Part shown: in pieces, positions 15,799 to 25,037 of the stretch
Layout: every line of letters starts with the position of its first letter
Position numbering within the stretch: position 1 is the stretch's first letter
Assembly (NCBI RefSeq): GCF_025264645.1
Contig: NZ_CP073696.1
Span: 558,001-622,000, forward strand
Source of the DNA: Edaphobacter lichenicola
GTDB taxonomy: Bacteria; Acidobacteriota; Terriglobia; Terriglobales; Acidobacteriaceae
Reading direction: 5' to 3'
Length of the DNA stretch: 64,000 bases
Translations under genes and position numbers: made by a program
Notes under the pieces: generated by a model
Told to the model about the DNA's origin: nothing
What the model saw: only the letters and a program-made list of their open reading frames with translations
Database searches by the model: none

Positions 15799-17037
15799 TT
15801 ATTTGATGAGCATGGAGACGATGCTGGCGGACATGAGGTTGGCCATGGTGCCGGCTAACATGGCGCGGATGCCTAGTTGGGCGAGGTCGTTGCGGCGGTT
15901 GGGGACGAGGGCTCCGATGCCTCCGATCTGCATGCCGATGGAGCCTACGTTGGCGAAGCCGCAGAGGGCGAAGGTGGCGATGGAGAAGGTGCGTGGGGTG
16001 AGGGTGGATTTGATGGCGCCTAGTTGGGTGAAGGCGACGAACTCGTTGATCATGGTGCGGGTGCCGAGGAGGTTGCCGATGGTGCGGGCTTCGTGCCAGG
16101 GGATGCCGATGAGCCAGGCGATGGGGGCTCCGACGACGCCGAGGATGGCGTTGAGTGAGTGCGGGAAGGGGATGTGGCCGTGGGCCCAGGCGAAGTTGGA
16201 GATGCCGAGCATGATGGCGTTGAAGAGGCCGACGAGAGCGACGAAGCTGATGAGCATGATGGCGACGTTGAAGGCGAGCTTGCCGCCGTCGAGGGTACCG
16301 CGGGCGATGGAGGCGATGAAGTTTTCGTCTTTGTGCTCTTCGTTTGGCGGCATGTGGACGGTGCCGATGGTGGCAGGGACTTCGGTTTCGGGGACGAGCA
16401 TTTTGGCGACGAGGATGGTGCCGGGCGCGGTCATGATGACGGCGGAGAGGAGATCTTGCGCGTTGATGCCGAAGCTGATGTAGGCGGCCATGATGCCGCC
16501 GGAGACGTGGGCCATGCCGGAGGTCATGATGACCATGAGCTCGCTGCGGGTGGCGCCGGCGAGGAAGGGGCGGATGGTGAGGGGGGCTTCGGTCTGACCC
16601 ATGAAGATGCTGGCGGCTACGTTGGTGGACTCGGCACCGGAGGTTCCCATGGTGCGCTGCATGATCCAGGCGACGATGCGGATGATGTGTTGCATGAGGC
16701 CGATGTGGTACATGATGGCGAAGAAGGCGCTGACGAAGATGATGGTGGGGAGGACAGCGAAGGCGAGGACGGCGAGGGGGTTGCCGGGTGTACCGAGGGG
16801 GCCGAAGACGAGCGAGGAGCCGTCGACCGAGTGCGCGAGGAGGGAGGTGATGACGGCGCTGACGTTGTGGAGGATGATCTGGCCGGTGTTCCACTTGATG
16901 ACGAGGAACGCGAAGACGACCTGAAGGCTGAGGCCCCAGGCGACGGTGCGCCAGCGGATGGCGCTGCGGTTGGTAGAGAAGGCGTATGAGAGGCCAAGAA
17001 AGGTGATGAGGCCGAGAAGACCGATGAATCGGGGCAA
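15799..17037 (-). CDS. nupC: Concentrative nucleoside transporter (NupC/CNT family)
   Basis: 412 residues, about ten hydrophobic helices. Family motifs seen: FVSAFFAIMYHIGLMQ, MGTSGAESTNVAASIFMGQTEAP (the GxxE-type substrate site), MINEFVAFTQLG, and near the end the CGFANVGSIG segment with the second substrate site. CNT proteins import nucleosides with Na+ or H+. It fits the salvage enzymes udk, punA, deoA and cdd found within 10 kb on the same strand but in separate units. Confidence 0.93.
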   Translation of the reverse strand: MPRFIGLLGLITFLGLSYAFSTNRSAIRWRTVAWGLSLQVVFAFLVIKWNTGQIILHNVSAVITSLLAHSVDGSSLVFGPLGTPGNPLAVLAFAVLPTIIFVSAFFAIMYHIGLMQHIIRIVAWIMQRTMGTSGAESTNVAASIFMGQTEAPLTIRPFLAGATRSELMVIMTSGMAHVSGGIMAAYISFGINAQDLLSAVIMTAPGTILVAKMLVPETEVPATIGTVHMPPNEEHKDENFIASIARGTLDGGKLAFNVAIMLISFVALVGLFNAIMLGISNFAWAHGHIPFPHSLNAILGVVGAPIAWLIGIPWHEARTIGNLLGTRTMINEFVAFTQLGAIKSTLTPRTFSIATFALCGFANVGSIGMQIGGIGALVPNRRNDLAQLGIRAMLAGTMANLMSASIVSMLIK

Positions 17038-17239
17038 AGGCTGCTCCTGCTATACGGATAACGCAATATGAGTGCTTGGGTTGAGTGTAACGGGTGGGAG
17101 GGGAAGGGGCCTAGGGATTTGAAGGGTTGTCGTTGCACGAACTGGGGAGTTGAGTTGGCGGCGGCCGCGTTGCATTTGAGGACAGCAACAACTTGAACGA
17201 CGCTCTATGTTGGAGTGATGTTGACGTTGATCGAGACCG

Positions 17240-19111
17240 CTAATTTGGTTTTGGGTCGCTGGTCTGGTCGGATTTTAGATTGAGGTTGCGGGCCAGGCGG
17301 TGGAGGTACTTGGGATGAATGCCGAGGAGGCGGGCGGCTTCGGGATAGCTGCCCTTTGCGTCTCTTAGGGCGTTGAGGATCATCTCTTTTTTGGATTGGT
17401 TGAGTACGTCGTGGTAGCGGGCTCCGGCGAGCTCTTCGGACTGCTCCTCGAGTATCCCGTTGGGAAGGTCTTCAGGGAGGATCTCTTCGGTGAGGCCGAG
17501 GACGATGGCGTGCTCGATTGCGTTTTCGAGTTCGCGAACATTTCCGGGCCAGCTGTAGCCTGTCAGGAGGGAGCGGGCTTCACGTGAGATGCCTTTGAAG
17601 GGGCGCTTTGCTTTTTGCGCGTATTTTGCAGCGAAGAAGAGAGCGAGGAGAGGGATGTCTTCACGATGTTCGCGGAGCGGGGGGATCGTGACGGAGACAA
17701 CGTTAAGGCGGTAGTAGAGGTCCTGACGAAATTCTCCGGACTTGATGGCTTGCTCGAGATTTTTGTTGGTCGCGGCCAAAACGCGGGCTTTGAACTGGAC
17801 GGAGTTTGTTCCTCCTACGCGCTCGAACTCTTTTTGCTGGAGGACTCGGAGTAACTTGGCCTGCATGGGCGGGGCGAGTTCGCCGATCTCGTCGAGGAAC
17901 AATGTTCCGTCTTCGGCTGCTTCGAGCTTTCCCTTTCTCATTCCGACTGCGCCGGTATATGCGCCCTTTTCATGACCGAAGAGTTCGCTTTCGAGGAGGG
18001 TCTCGGGGATTGCGGCGCAGTTGATGGCGATGAATGGCCGCTCCTTGCGAGGACTGACCTGATGGATCGAGCGAGCGACGACTTCTTTTCCGGTGCCGCT
18101 CTCCCCGCGGATGAGCACGGTGGAGTCGCTCTTGGAGACGCGGGAGATGAACTCCTCTACCTGGCGGATTTGCTTGCTTTCGCCTATGAGGTTGCTGGTT
18201 TGGTTTAGCTCTTGTTTCAAGCGCAAGTTTTCGGAGCGGAGAGAGTCGAGGGCGAGTATGTTTTCAAGCGTGACTGCGGCGATTCGTGAGACCGAGTCGA
18301 GAAAGTGAATGTGGTCCTCGCGAAATGGTGGAGCAGGGTGAGGTGATGTGAGATAGATGGCGCCGATGGTTCGTTCCACGGCCACAAGCGGGAGGCAGAG
18401 GATATTTCGCGCTGTGGTTGAGTCTGACGCAGTTTCGGTGAAGACAGCGGCCCTCTCCCAGATTGCGCGATGAACGAACTCGCGCTGAATCTCGATCTTC
18501 GATGCCTCGTCGGTCTTTCGGCTCCATGCGCAGATGGAAGGGTTTTCTTCTTCGAGATCGGTCAGCAGAACAACAGCACCGTCCTCGGCGGGAACGACTT
18601 CGAAGATCAAGCGGAGCAGTTCGCGTTGCAGAAGCTCCGAGTCGCGAATCGAGTTGATGATGTTGCTGATTCTGAAGAGTGCGGTCAGATCGCGCGCCAT
18701 GCGCCCTACCTCGATGCCGAATGCCGGGGGCACGGGCGAGTCTTCCACTCGCAACATCGCGAGTCTGGTGTTGGAAGAGCTGTCGGTTAGGCGGATTTTG
18801 GAGGTGGGGGCATGTTCGCCTTCGTGTGTGAGGAAGACGAACTCGGCGCTGCCGATGCGAATGGTGTCGCCGTGGTCCACGGTCTTGCGGCGTATGGGGG
18901 TTCCATTGACGAAGGTACCGTTCTGGCTGTCAAGATCGATGAGTTCATGGAGTGCTTCTGTCTTTCGGATGGTGCAGTGCCTCCGCGAGACCACAGGATC
19001 GACCAGGCACAGCTGATTTGCATCGTCTCGGCCGATGGAGATCTGGCCGTCGATGAGTTGTCGAACAGTACCTGTCAGCGAACCTTTGATGGCCAGGAGC
19101 CGCGGCTGCAT
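17240..19111 (-). CDS. Sigma-54-dependent activator with FHA and GAF domains
   Basis: 623 residues. An FHA domain at about 15-95 (phosphopeptide-binding IGRDDANQL and SRRHCTIR) is followed by a GAF domain at 140-285 and an AAA+ domain at 305-540. Walker A is GESGTGKE (336-343), the sigma-54 contact loop is GAYTGA (383-388), a Tyr variant of GAFTGA, and Walker B is TLFLDEIG (403-410). A Fis-type helix-turn-helix is at about 575-608. The FHA domain suggests activity depends on Ser/Thr phosphorylation. It lies divergent to a secreted-protein gene whose spacer has palindromes and a -24/-12 promoter, the probable target. Confidence 0.93.
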   Translation of the reverse strand: MQPRLLAIKGSLTGTVRQLIDGQISIGRDDANQLCLVDPVVSRRHCTIRKTEALHELIDLDSQNGTFVNGTPIRRKTVDHGDTIRIGSAEFVFLTHEGEHAPTSKIRLTDSSSNTRLAMLRVEDSPVPPAFGIEVGRMARDLTALFRISNIINSIRDSELLQRELLRLIFEVVPAEDGAVVLLTDLEEENPSICAWSRKTDEASKIEIQREFVHRAIWERAAVFTETASDSTTARNILCLPLVAVERTIGAIYLTSPHPAPPFREDHIHFLDSVSRIAAVTLENILALDSLRSENLRLKQELNQTSNLIGESKQIRQVEEFISRVSKSDSTVLIRGESGTGKEVVARSIHQVSPRKERPFIAINCAAIPETLLESELFGHEKGAYTGAVGMRKGKLEAAEDGTLFLDEIGELAPPMQAKLLRVLQQKEFERVGGTNSVQFKARVLAATNKNLEQAIKSGEFRQDLYYRLNVVSVTIPPLREHREDIPLLALFFAAKYAQKAKRPFKGISREARSLLTGYSWPGNVRELENAIEHAIVLGLTEEILPEDLPNGILEEQSEELAGARYHDVLNQSKKEMILNALRDAKGSYPEAARLLGIHPKYLHRLARNLNLKSDQTSDPKPN

Positions 19112-19184
19112 CGGGACCTCCCATGCGTCAAAGTGTAGCTGAATCGGTGCGAGGCGGGATATTCAGGGGCGGCTGGAACCTATC

Positions 19185-19213
19185 GGATACTCGCGGGTAT
19201 CCATTCGGATACC
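19185..19213. promoter_or_regulatory. Upstream activator sites for the sigma-54 activator
   Basis: Three GGATAC-type half-sites with alternating orientation: GGATAC 19185-19190, GGTATCC 19196-19202 and GGATACC 19207-19213. They form two overlapping dyads; the second is a perfect 7+4+7 palindrome. They are about 110-135 bp upstream of the -24/-12 promoter, the usual enhancer distance, and 75-100 bp from the activator's own start. Confidence 0.65.
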
Positions 19214-19320
19214 GATGAGACTGAGCGTGGCGGAGTGCGGTTGTGACGCGGCTGATTGATGCGGGTGTATCTCATTGCAAATGCACGCATCCGGTTTTGG
19301 TGTCGGGCTTCTCGCGACTT

Positions 19321-19335
19321 TGGCCACGGGCTTGC
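19321..19335 (+). promoter_or_regulatory. Sigma-54 (-24/-12) promoter
   Basis: TGGCCACGGGCTTGC: the -24 GG (19322-19323) and -12 GC (19334-19335) are exactly 10 bases apart, as sigma-54 requires, and TTGCAA matches the -12 box. The consensus is TGGCAC-N5-TTGC. Transcription would begin near 19347, giving a leader of about 87 bases to the ATG at 19434. Confidence 0.7.
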
Positions 19336-19433
19336 AATATGTCCGGGCATAGCAAACACGCTCCCGAAGAGAAAGTATTCCGGAGCCTCAACGAGGACCC
19401 CAAAAAGGGCGCCTCAGAAAAAGGAGATTCACC

Positions 19434-19862
19434 ATGAACCGCATATCCGCAATCGCTCTCTTCGTCGCAGCAAGTTTCGTTACGGCCGGCAGCGCCATGG
19501 CACAGGATCATCGAATCCAGGCAACCGTTCCGTTCAACTTCACCGTCAATGGTGAATCGCTACCTGCTGGAACCTACACAATCGGCTCCAGTGTCTCTTC
19601 TCCACGCATCATCACGATCAATGAGCGAGAGAAGAAGGTTAGTCTGATGACCGTTACCTTGCCCGATTCGCCCGATTCGCGCACAACGAACAAGCTGGTC
19701 TTCCACAAGTATGGAAACCAATACTTCCTCAGCGAGATTCGTTGCAACGCCGCATCGATGAACGTTCACCTGAGGACCTCGAAACAAGAAAAGTGGGCTA
19801 AGGCACAGACGCAAGAGGCAGCTCTTCGCGAAGACAACAATGTTCTGGTCGCGCTCAACTAG
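19434..19862 (+). CDS. Small secreted protein of a VPFNF-type family, unknown function
   Basis: 142 residues. A signal peptide is cleaved after AMA-23, giving QDHRIQATVPFNFTVNG. The mature part is beta-rich with LPAGTYTI (43-50), a single Cys near 103 and a basic C-terminus. Paralogues of this kind are common in Acidobacteria, but I know of no assigned function. AAGGAG precedes the ATG. It appears to be under sigma-54 control by the divergent FHA-GAF activator and is closed by a strong terminator, so it forms a one-gene regulon member by itself. High regulated expression of an exported protein suggests an envelope or surface role (inference). Confidence 0.8.
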   Translation: MNRISAIALFVAASFVTAGSAMAQDHRIQATVPFNFTVNGESLPAGTYTIGSSVSSPRIITINEREKKVSLMTVTLPDSPDSRTTNKLVFHKYGNQYFLSEIRCNAASMNVHLRTSKQEKWAKAQTQEAALREDNNVLVALN

Positions 19863-19886
19863 TTACTCAGAGTTAGAGACGAGATG

Positions 19887-19920
19887 GACCCGGGGACGAC
19901 GTCTCCGGGTCTTCTTCTGT
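19887..19920 (+). terminator. Rho-independent terminator of the secreted-protein gene
   Basis: An 11-bp stem from 19887-19897 to 19101+ offset 19901-19911 (GACCCGG...CCGGGTC, one G-T pair) with a GAC loop, followed by TTCTTCTGTTT. It starts 24 bp after the stop codon. Confidence 0.8.
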
Positions 19921-19957
19921 TTAGAGACGGGTATTTCGAGACAGCCAGGGCTGACGA

Positions 19958-21349
19958 TTATTTTTTTTGTATTACTTCGCGGATGAGGGGTTGGGTCTGG
20001 GGTGGTGTCGAAGCGATGTGGAGGGTTTCGCGCAGCATGGCTTCGGGTTCGTCGAGGAGATCGGGGTCTTCGCTGAAGAGGGTGATGAGGGGTTGGCCGA
20101 GTTTTATTTCGGCTCCGAGTTTGGCGTGCATCTCGATGCCGGCGTGGGCGCTAACGGGATCGCCGGGTTTGGCGCGGCCTGCGCCAAGGCGTTGAACCGC
20201 CCAGCCGACTTGTTTGCAGTCCATGTTGGCGAGATAGCCGGAGTGAGTGGCGGCGAGTGTGCGCGTGGCAGTGGGTTGATGGTGCGCTGCGGGGTCTTCG
20301 AAGACGGCGATGTCGCCGCATTGGGTTGCGACGATCTTGAGCCAGGCTTTGTAGGCGGCGCCGCTGAGCAGGTACTCGTTAGAGAGTACGGCACCGTCTT
20401 CCGGCGTAATGGCGTGGTCAGCCAGGTAAAGCATCCAGCCGGAGAGGATGTTTGAGAGTTCGATCAGGTCGGTCGACATGGGATGACGGTCCTGGGGGCG
20501 CTGGGCGCGCATGATGTCGATGCACTCCCAGACCTCGATCCAGTTGCCGGAGAAGCGGCCGAGTGGCTCGTCCATGCCGGTGAGGAGCGCGACGGTGCGG
20601 GTGCCGGAGGTTTCGCCGGTTTGGACCATGAGTTCGGCGAGGAACTTCGATTGGTCGTAGGTGGGCATGAAGGCGCCGCTGCCGACCTTGACGTCGAGGA
20701 CGAGGGCTTTGAGATCTTCGGCGAGTTTTTTGCTCATGATGCTGGCGCAGATGAGGAATGGGGACTCGACGGTGCCGGTGTGGTCGCGGAGGGCGTAGAG
20801 GATGCGGTCGGCGGGGACGAGGTGAGGGGTTTGGCCGACCATGGCTGCGCCGCATTTTTCGAGGGTAAGGAAGAGCTGATCGAGTGTGAGTTGCGTGTTG
20901 AAGCCGGGGATGGTCTCGAGCTTGTCGAGTGTGCCGCCGGTGTGGCCGAGGCTGCGGCCGGAGATCATGGGGACGCAGATACCGGGGATACCTGCGGGTG
21001 TTGGCGAGGCAAGGCCTGCTGCGGCGAGGATGGGGGCGATGAGGAGCGAGGTCTTGTCGCCGACGCCGCCGGTGGAGTGCTTGTCGATGGTGAAGGTGTG
21101 GAGTGGGGTGGCGTCGAAGATTTCGCCGGAGTAGCGCATGGCGGAGGTGAGGGTGGCGAGCTCGTGAGGGTCGAGTCCGCGTTGGAAGACGGCCATGAGG
21201 AGTGCGGCGATCTGGGCGTCGGTGACGAGCTGGTTGGTTGGGGTACGGTCGACGATGGCGCGGATGAAGGCTCTGATTTCGTCCTCGCTGAGGACGTGAC
21301 CGTCGCGCTTGTGAAGGATGACGTCGATGGGGTGGATGGGCTGAGTCAT
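19958..21349 (-). CDS. deoA: Thymidine / pyrimidine-nucleoside phosphorylase
   Basis: 463 residues. The N-terminus matches the family helical domain (DVILHKRDGHVLSEDEI). It has the phosphate-binding HSTGGVGDKTSLL (112-124), the GRSLGHTGGTLDKLE segment, DVKVGSGAFMP and ALLTGMDEPLG. The C-terminal lobe (ANMDCKQVGWAVQRLGAGR) is complete. It cleaves thymidine or uridine with phosphate to free base and sugar phosphate. The cytidine deaminase gene lies 57 bp upstream on the same strand, so cdd-deoA is probably one operon turning cytidine into uridine and then uracil. Confidence 0.94.
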   Translation of the reverse strand: MTQPIHPIDVILHKRDGHVLSEDEIRAFIRAIVDRTPTNQLVTDAQIAALLMAVFQRGLDPHELATLTSAMRYSGEIFDATPLHTFTIDKHSTGGVGDKTSLLIAPILAAAGLASPTPAGIPGICVPMISGRSLGHTGGTLDKLETIPGFNTQLTLDQLFLTLEKCGAAMVGQTPHLVPADRILYALRDHTGTVESPFLICASIMSKKLAEDLKALVLDVKVGSGAFMPTYDQSKFLAELMVQTGETSGTRTVALLTGMDEPLGRFSGNWIEVWECIDIMRAQRPQDRHPMSTDLIELSNILSGWMLYLADHAITPEDGAVLSNEYLLSGAAYKAWLKIVATQCGDIAVFEDPAAHHQPTATRTLAATHSGYLANMDCKQVGWAVQRLGAGRAKPGDPVSAHAGIEMHAKLGAEIKLGQPLITLFSEDPDLLDEPEAMLRETLHIASTPPQTQPLIREVIQKK

Positions 21350-21406
21350 AACGATGAATGTATCTAGTATAGTTACGAATTTGGGTGCGGATCTCTTGCG
21401 AATTTC

Positions 21407-21841
21407 CTATGAGTTTTCCAGGACGAAGGCGGCGGGGAGAAGTTTGGAGATGGTGGTTTCGGATATGACTCCGAAGGCGGAGGGATAAAAGATGATGGTG
21501 TCGGGGGCGCTGAACTCGTGGATGGTTTGGCGGCAGGCTCCGCAGGGTTCGCTGGCGGTGGCGTTGAGGTTGGCGACGGCGACGGCGCGGATGCGGATGC
21601 CGGGGCCGTAGAGAGAGACAGCGGTTGCGATGGCGGCTTGCTCGGCGCAGGTGGTGAGCCGGTAGGAGGCGTTTTCGACGTTGCAGCCGGTGACTATAGT
21701 ACCGTCCGTTAGCAGGAGGGCGGCGCCGACGCGAAATTTGCTGTAGGGCGCGTAGGCGTGTTCGGCAACGGTGCGCGCACGTTGCTGGAGATCGGTGATC
21801 TGTGCGGGGGTGAGTTCGTTGGGATGTTCGGTGGAGGACAT
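21407..21841 (-). CDS. cdd: Cytidine deaminase
   Basis: 144 residues, the size of the tetrameric bacterial enzyme. Substrate motif GCNVENASY (52-60). Zinc site: TTCAEQAA with Cys65 and catalytic Glu67, and PCGACRQ with Cys100 and Cys103. The N-terminal part AEHAYAPYSKFRVGAAL is typical. It deaminates cytidine and deoxycytidine. The ATG at 21841 is chosen because an upstream start at 21907 would add residues with no homology and run further into the cheA leader. Confidence 0.93.
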   Translation of the reverse strand: MSSTEHPNELTPAQITDLQQRARTVAEHAYAPYSKFRVGAALLLTDGTIVTGCNVENASYRLTTCAEQAAIATAVSLYGPGIRIRAVAVANLNATASEPCGACRQTIHEFSAPDTIIFYPSAFGVISETTISKLLPAAFVLENS

Positions 21842-21937
21842 GATGTGAGTGAGGCTATCGGGTGCGCGGGTCGATAGCAAGTGGCAGTGCGCCCTTGGTT
21901 CGCTCATGGTTACCGTTATGCGTCCGATAGAGAGTGT

Positions 21938-24118
21938 GTGGACGAGCTAACCAAAGAATTTATTGCTGAGAGCCAGGAAGGTCTGGACCGGATGGAACGG
22001 TGCCTGACTGAGCTGGAGACGCGGCCTGACGACGCTGGATTGCTGGGAGAGATCTTCCGTGCGGTGCATACGATCAAAGGGACGACGGGGTTTCTGGGAT
22101 TCGATCGCCTGGAGAAGCTGGCGCACGCGGGAGAGCATCTGTTGGGTTCGCTGCGGGACGGCAAACTTGCTGTGACCTCGGAGTTAATCAGCGGGCTGTT
22201 GCGCCTGCTGGATGGGCTGCGCGAGATTCTGGTGCTAATTGAGGAGACAGGGAGTGAGGGGACTCGAGCGGGTGATGAAGACGGAGAGCTGATCGCGGAG
22301 TTGGCGATGTTGAACGGGCAGGAGCCCGCGGAGTTGCCGGAGATTGAGGCTCCTCAGATTGCGCTGGTGGAGACGACCAAGGGAGAGGGTGTTGTGCCTG
22401 TCGTTTCGAGTGGTGGATCGCCAGCATTGCAGCCTACGGTAGTGAGTGAGAAGGCGAGCGCCGATAAGACGCTGCGCATCGATGTCGATGTGTTGAACCG
22501 CATGATGAATCTGGTGGGAGAGCTGGTGTTGACTCGCAACCAGATGCTGCAGAGCGGCATGGAGGCGGCGAACTTTCCCGAACTGGCGCGGCGTCTGGAT
22601 AGCGTTACGGCGGATCTGCGCGAGACGGTGATGCAAGCCAGGATGCAGCCGGTAGGAAATCTGTTTGGCAAGTTTCCGCGGATGGTGCGGGATTTGGCGC
22701 GGACGTGCGGCCGTGATGTGAGGGTCGAGTTTTCCGGGCAGGAGACTGGGCTGGATAAGAGCTTGCTGGAGGCGATCAAAGATCCGCTGACGCATGCGGT
22801 GAGGAATGCGGTCGATCATGGGATTGAATCGCCTGCTGACCGTGTGCTGGCGGGGAAGCCGGCGGAGGGGTGCCTGCGGTTGAAGGCCTTTCATCAGAGC
22901 GGGTCAGTGGTGATTGAGGTCGAGGATGATGGTGCGGGGATACCGATTGAGCGCGTGTTGCAGAAGGCGGTAGAACGCAACCTGGTGACGGCGGAGGCTG
23001 CCGCGGCGATGTCGGAGCGCGAGGCGTTGCAGCTGATATTTCTGCCGGGCTTCTCGACTGCGGCGGCGGTGACGACGGTGTCGGGGCGCGGCGTCGGGAT
23101 GGATGTGGTGCGTGCGAATGTGGAGAAGGTTGGCGGCAGCGTTGAAGTGGAGTCGCGCAGAGGCGTAGGCACGACGCTGCGGCTGCGGGTTCCGCTGACG
23201 CTTGCGATCGTTCCATCGCTGGTGGTGAAGAGTGGAGGCCAGAGCTTCGCGTTACCGCAGAGCGCGCTGGTGGAGTTGGTGGATATTCCGGAGCGTGAGT
23301 TCAAAGAGGTGGTGCAGCGGATTGGCTCGTCGGAGCTTTACCGGTTGAGGGAGCATCTGCTGCCGATGGTTTGGCTGGATCGGCTGCTAGGGTTGGATGC
23401 GGATGCTCCGGAGAAGTCAAAGGGGCACTATCTCGCGGTGCTGGAGGCGGAGGGTTGCCGGTATGGCCTGGTCGTCGATGATCTGATGTCGCCTGAGGAG
23501 ATTGTGGTGAAACCGTTGTCGCCGGTGCTGCGTGAGATTGGCTTGTTTTCGGGCGCGACCGTGCTGGGGAATGGGACGCTTGCGTTGATTTTGGATATTG
23601 GAGCGACCGCGGCCAGGGCTGGTGTCAAGCCGATGGAAGAAGAGATTGGTGGAATCGGCGTGGGTGAGGCTTCGGTGCAGGAGGCTGCGGGGACGCAGTT
23701 CCTGATCTTCGAGGATCGTGCGCGGGAGAGGACTGCGCTGCCGCTGGACGTGGTCGAGCGGATTGAGAGCGTACCGCTGGGACAGATCGAGTACGCGGGT
23801 GGACGGCCGCTGTTGCAGTATCGCGGAGAGCTGCTGCCGTTGCAGGACGAAGGAAATGTGCTGGCGGATCTCGAAGCAGCGCGGCAGCGAGGCGAAGAGG
23901 TGATGGCGACGGTGCTGATCTGTGGCGATGCCGAGATGGGCGGAGTGCAGCGAGGCGGGATGATTGTGCGTCAGGTGCTGGATGTGTCGCACGGCACGCT
24001 GCTTGAGCGTGACGAGGCGACCGATGGAATGGAGCTAGCCCTGGTGAAAGAAAAGCTGACGCTGGTCCATCGCGAATTTGGGGTGAAGGCCAAGGGCGTA
24101 TGGCAGGAGGTCGCATGA
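21938..24118 (+). CDS. cheA: Chemotaxis histidine kinase CheA with two CheW-like domains
   Basis: 726 residues from the GTG at 21938 (MDELTKEFIAES, the normal CheA N-terminus). P1: His44 in AVHTIKGTTGF. Residues 105-175 are a Pro/Gly/Glu-rich linker with no P2 domain. P3 dimerisation helices are at 178-235; the P4 ATPase at 240-418 has HAVRNAVDHGIE, DDGAGI and GRGVGMDVV. P5 CheW-like domain is at 425-560, and a second, more diverged CheW-like domain at 583-720. It phosphorylates CheY and CheB. First gene of cheA-cheW-cheY-cheB-cheR. Confidence 0.93.
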   Translation: MDELTKEFIAESQEGLDRMERCLTELETRPDDAGLLGEIFRAVHTIKGTTGFLGFDRLEKLAHAGEHLLGSLRDGKLAVTSELISGLLRLLDGLREILVLIEETGSEGTRAGDEDGELIAELAMLNGQEPAELPEIEAPQIALVETTKGEGVVPVVSSGGSPALQPTVVSEKASADKTLRIDVDVLNRMMNLVGELVLTRNQMLQSGMEAANFPELARRLDSVTADLRETVMQARMQPVGNLFGKFPRMVRDLARTCGRDVRVEFSGQETGLDKSLLEAIKDPLTHAVRNAVDHGIESPADRVLAGKPAEGCLRLKAFHQSGSVVIEVEDDGAGIPIERVLQKAVERNLVTAEAAAAMSEREALQLIFLPGFSTAAAVTTVSGRGVGMDVVRANVEKVGGSVEVESRRGVGTTLRLRVPLTLAIVPSLVVKSGGQSFALPQSALVELVDIPEREFKEVVQRIGSSELYRLREHLLPMVWLDRLLGLDADAPEKSKGHYLAVLEAEGCRYGLVVDDLMSPEEIVVKPLSPVLREIGLFSGATVLGNGTLALILDIGATAARAGVKPMEEEIGGIGVGEASVQEAAGTQFLIFEDRARERTALPLDVVERIESVPLGQIEYAGGRPLLQYRGELLPLQDEGNVLADLEAARQRGEEVMATVLICGDAEMGGVQRGGMIVRQVLDVSHGTLLERDEATDGMELALVKEKLTLVHREFGVKAKGVWQEVA

Positions 24119-24648
24119 GAATCGCTGGCAAGGCGAAGGTCGATGAGATCCAGGATGAGAGCGACGCGGTGTCTCTCTGTTCGCTGTATGCGGGGAGCGA
24201 GATGTTCGGGATCGACACGAGCAAGATACGCGAGGCGCTGGGCGAGCGGGATCTGCAGCAGGTGCCGATGTCGCCTACCTTCATCGCGGGCGTTGTGCCT
24301 TACCGTGGCGAGGTGCTGACGACCGTAAATCTTCGAGCGCTGCTCGGAGTTGAGGCTCATTCGGGACGGAGTTGTGTGCTGGTGATGGAGGATGACAAGG
24401 CGGCGGAGCGGTTCGGCCTGGTGGTGGATGCGGTTGGCGGCGTGGTTGTGGTGAGCCAGGGCGCGTTGGAAGAAAATCCATGCACGTTGGACGCACGAGG
24501 CAAGTGGCTCTTCGATGGAGCGTACAAGATGGAGTCCGGTCTGATGATTCGACTGGATCCGCAGAAGTTGAGCCCGTCGCGGCTATCGGAGACGGGGTTA
24601 TTTAGAAAAAATGCAAATGGAGGTGCAGATGCGAGCCTTGATCGTTGA
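24115..24648 (+). CDS. cheW: CheW coupling protein
   Basis: 177 residues. The ATG overlaps the cheA stop (ATGA), so it is translationally coupled. CheW signature features: CSLYAGSEMFGIDTSKIREAL, then VPMSPTFIAGVVPYRGEVLTTVNLRALLG, and the C-terminal VDAVGGVVVVSQGALEENP. It links CheA to receptors. No receptor gene is in the cluster, so partners must be encoded elsewhere. The C-terminal residues overlap the next gene by 20 bp. Confidence 0.9.
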   Translation: MRIAGKAKVDEIQDESDAVSLCSLYAGSEMFGIDTSKIREALGERDLQQVPMSPTFIAGVVPYRGEVLTTVNLRALLGVEAHSGRSCVLVMEDDKAAERFGLVVDAVGGVVVVSQGALEENPCTLDARGKWLFDGAYKMESGLMIRLDPQKLSPSRLSETGLFRKNANGGADASLDR

Positions 24649-25000
24649 TGACTCCAGCTTCATCCGCGAGTACCTTCGGCACTTGCTGAGCCGAATGGAC
24701 ATCGTGTGCGAAGAGGCGGTAGACGGGAGTGACGCACTGACAGTGTTGGCAGCGAAGGAGTCCTTCGACCTGATGTTGCTGGACGTCAATATGCCGGTGA
24801 TGAATGGGTTGGAGTGCGTCAAGGCGCTGCGTGATGCGAACCTCGGCCCGGATATGAAGGTGATGATGGTGACAACGGAGGCTGATCACACATTTATCAC
24901 GACTGCGCTCGACAATGGTGCGGATGAGTTTCTGATGAAGCCGTTTACGCCGGAGAGCCTTCGGGAAAAGATGCTTCTGTTGGGTGTTATCGCCGCTTGA
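24629..25000 (+). CDS. cheY: CheY-like single-domain response regulator
   Basis: 123 residues, a receiver domain alone. Acidic pair D7/D8, phosphoacceptor D52 (MLLDVNMP), the VTTEAD switch Thr, and the FLMKPF lysine. Of several in-frame starts the ATG at 24629 is used because GGAGG lies five bases upstream, inside the end of cheW. In this operon it is the likely output of CheA, either on the flagellar motor or on another partner, since no flagellar or pilus gene is nearby. Confidence 0.9.
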   Translation: MRALIVDDSSFIREYLRHLLSRMDIVCEEAVDGSDALTVLAAKESFDLMLLDVNMPVMNGLECVKALRDANLGPDMKVMMVTTEADHTFITTALDNGADEFLMKPFTPESLREKMLLLGVIAA

Positions 25001-25037
25001 AGTTGCCGCCTAAACCGGAAGACTAAGGAAAGCAGAC

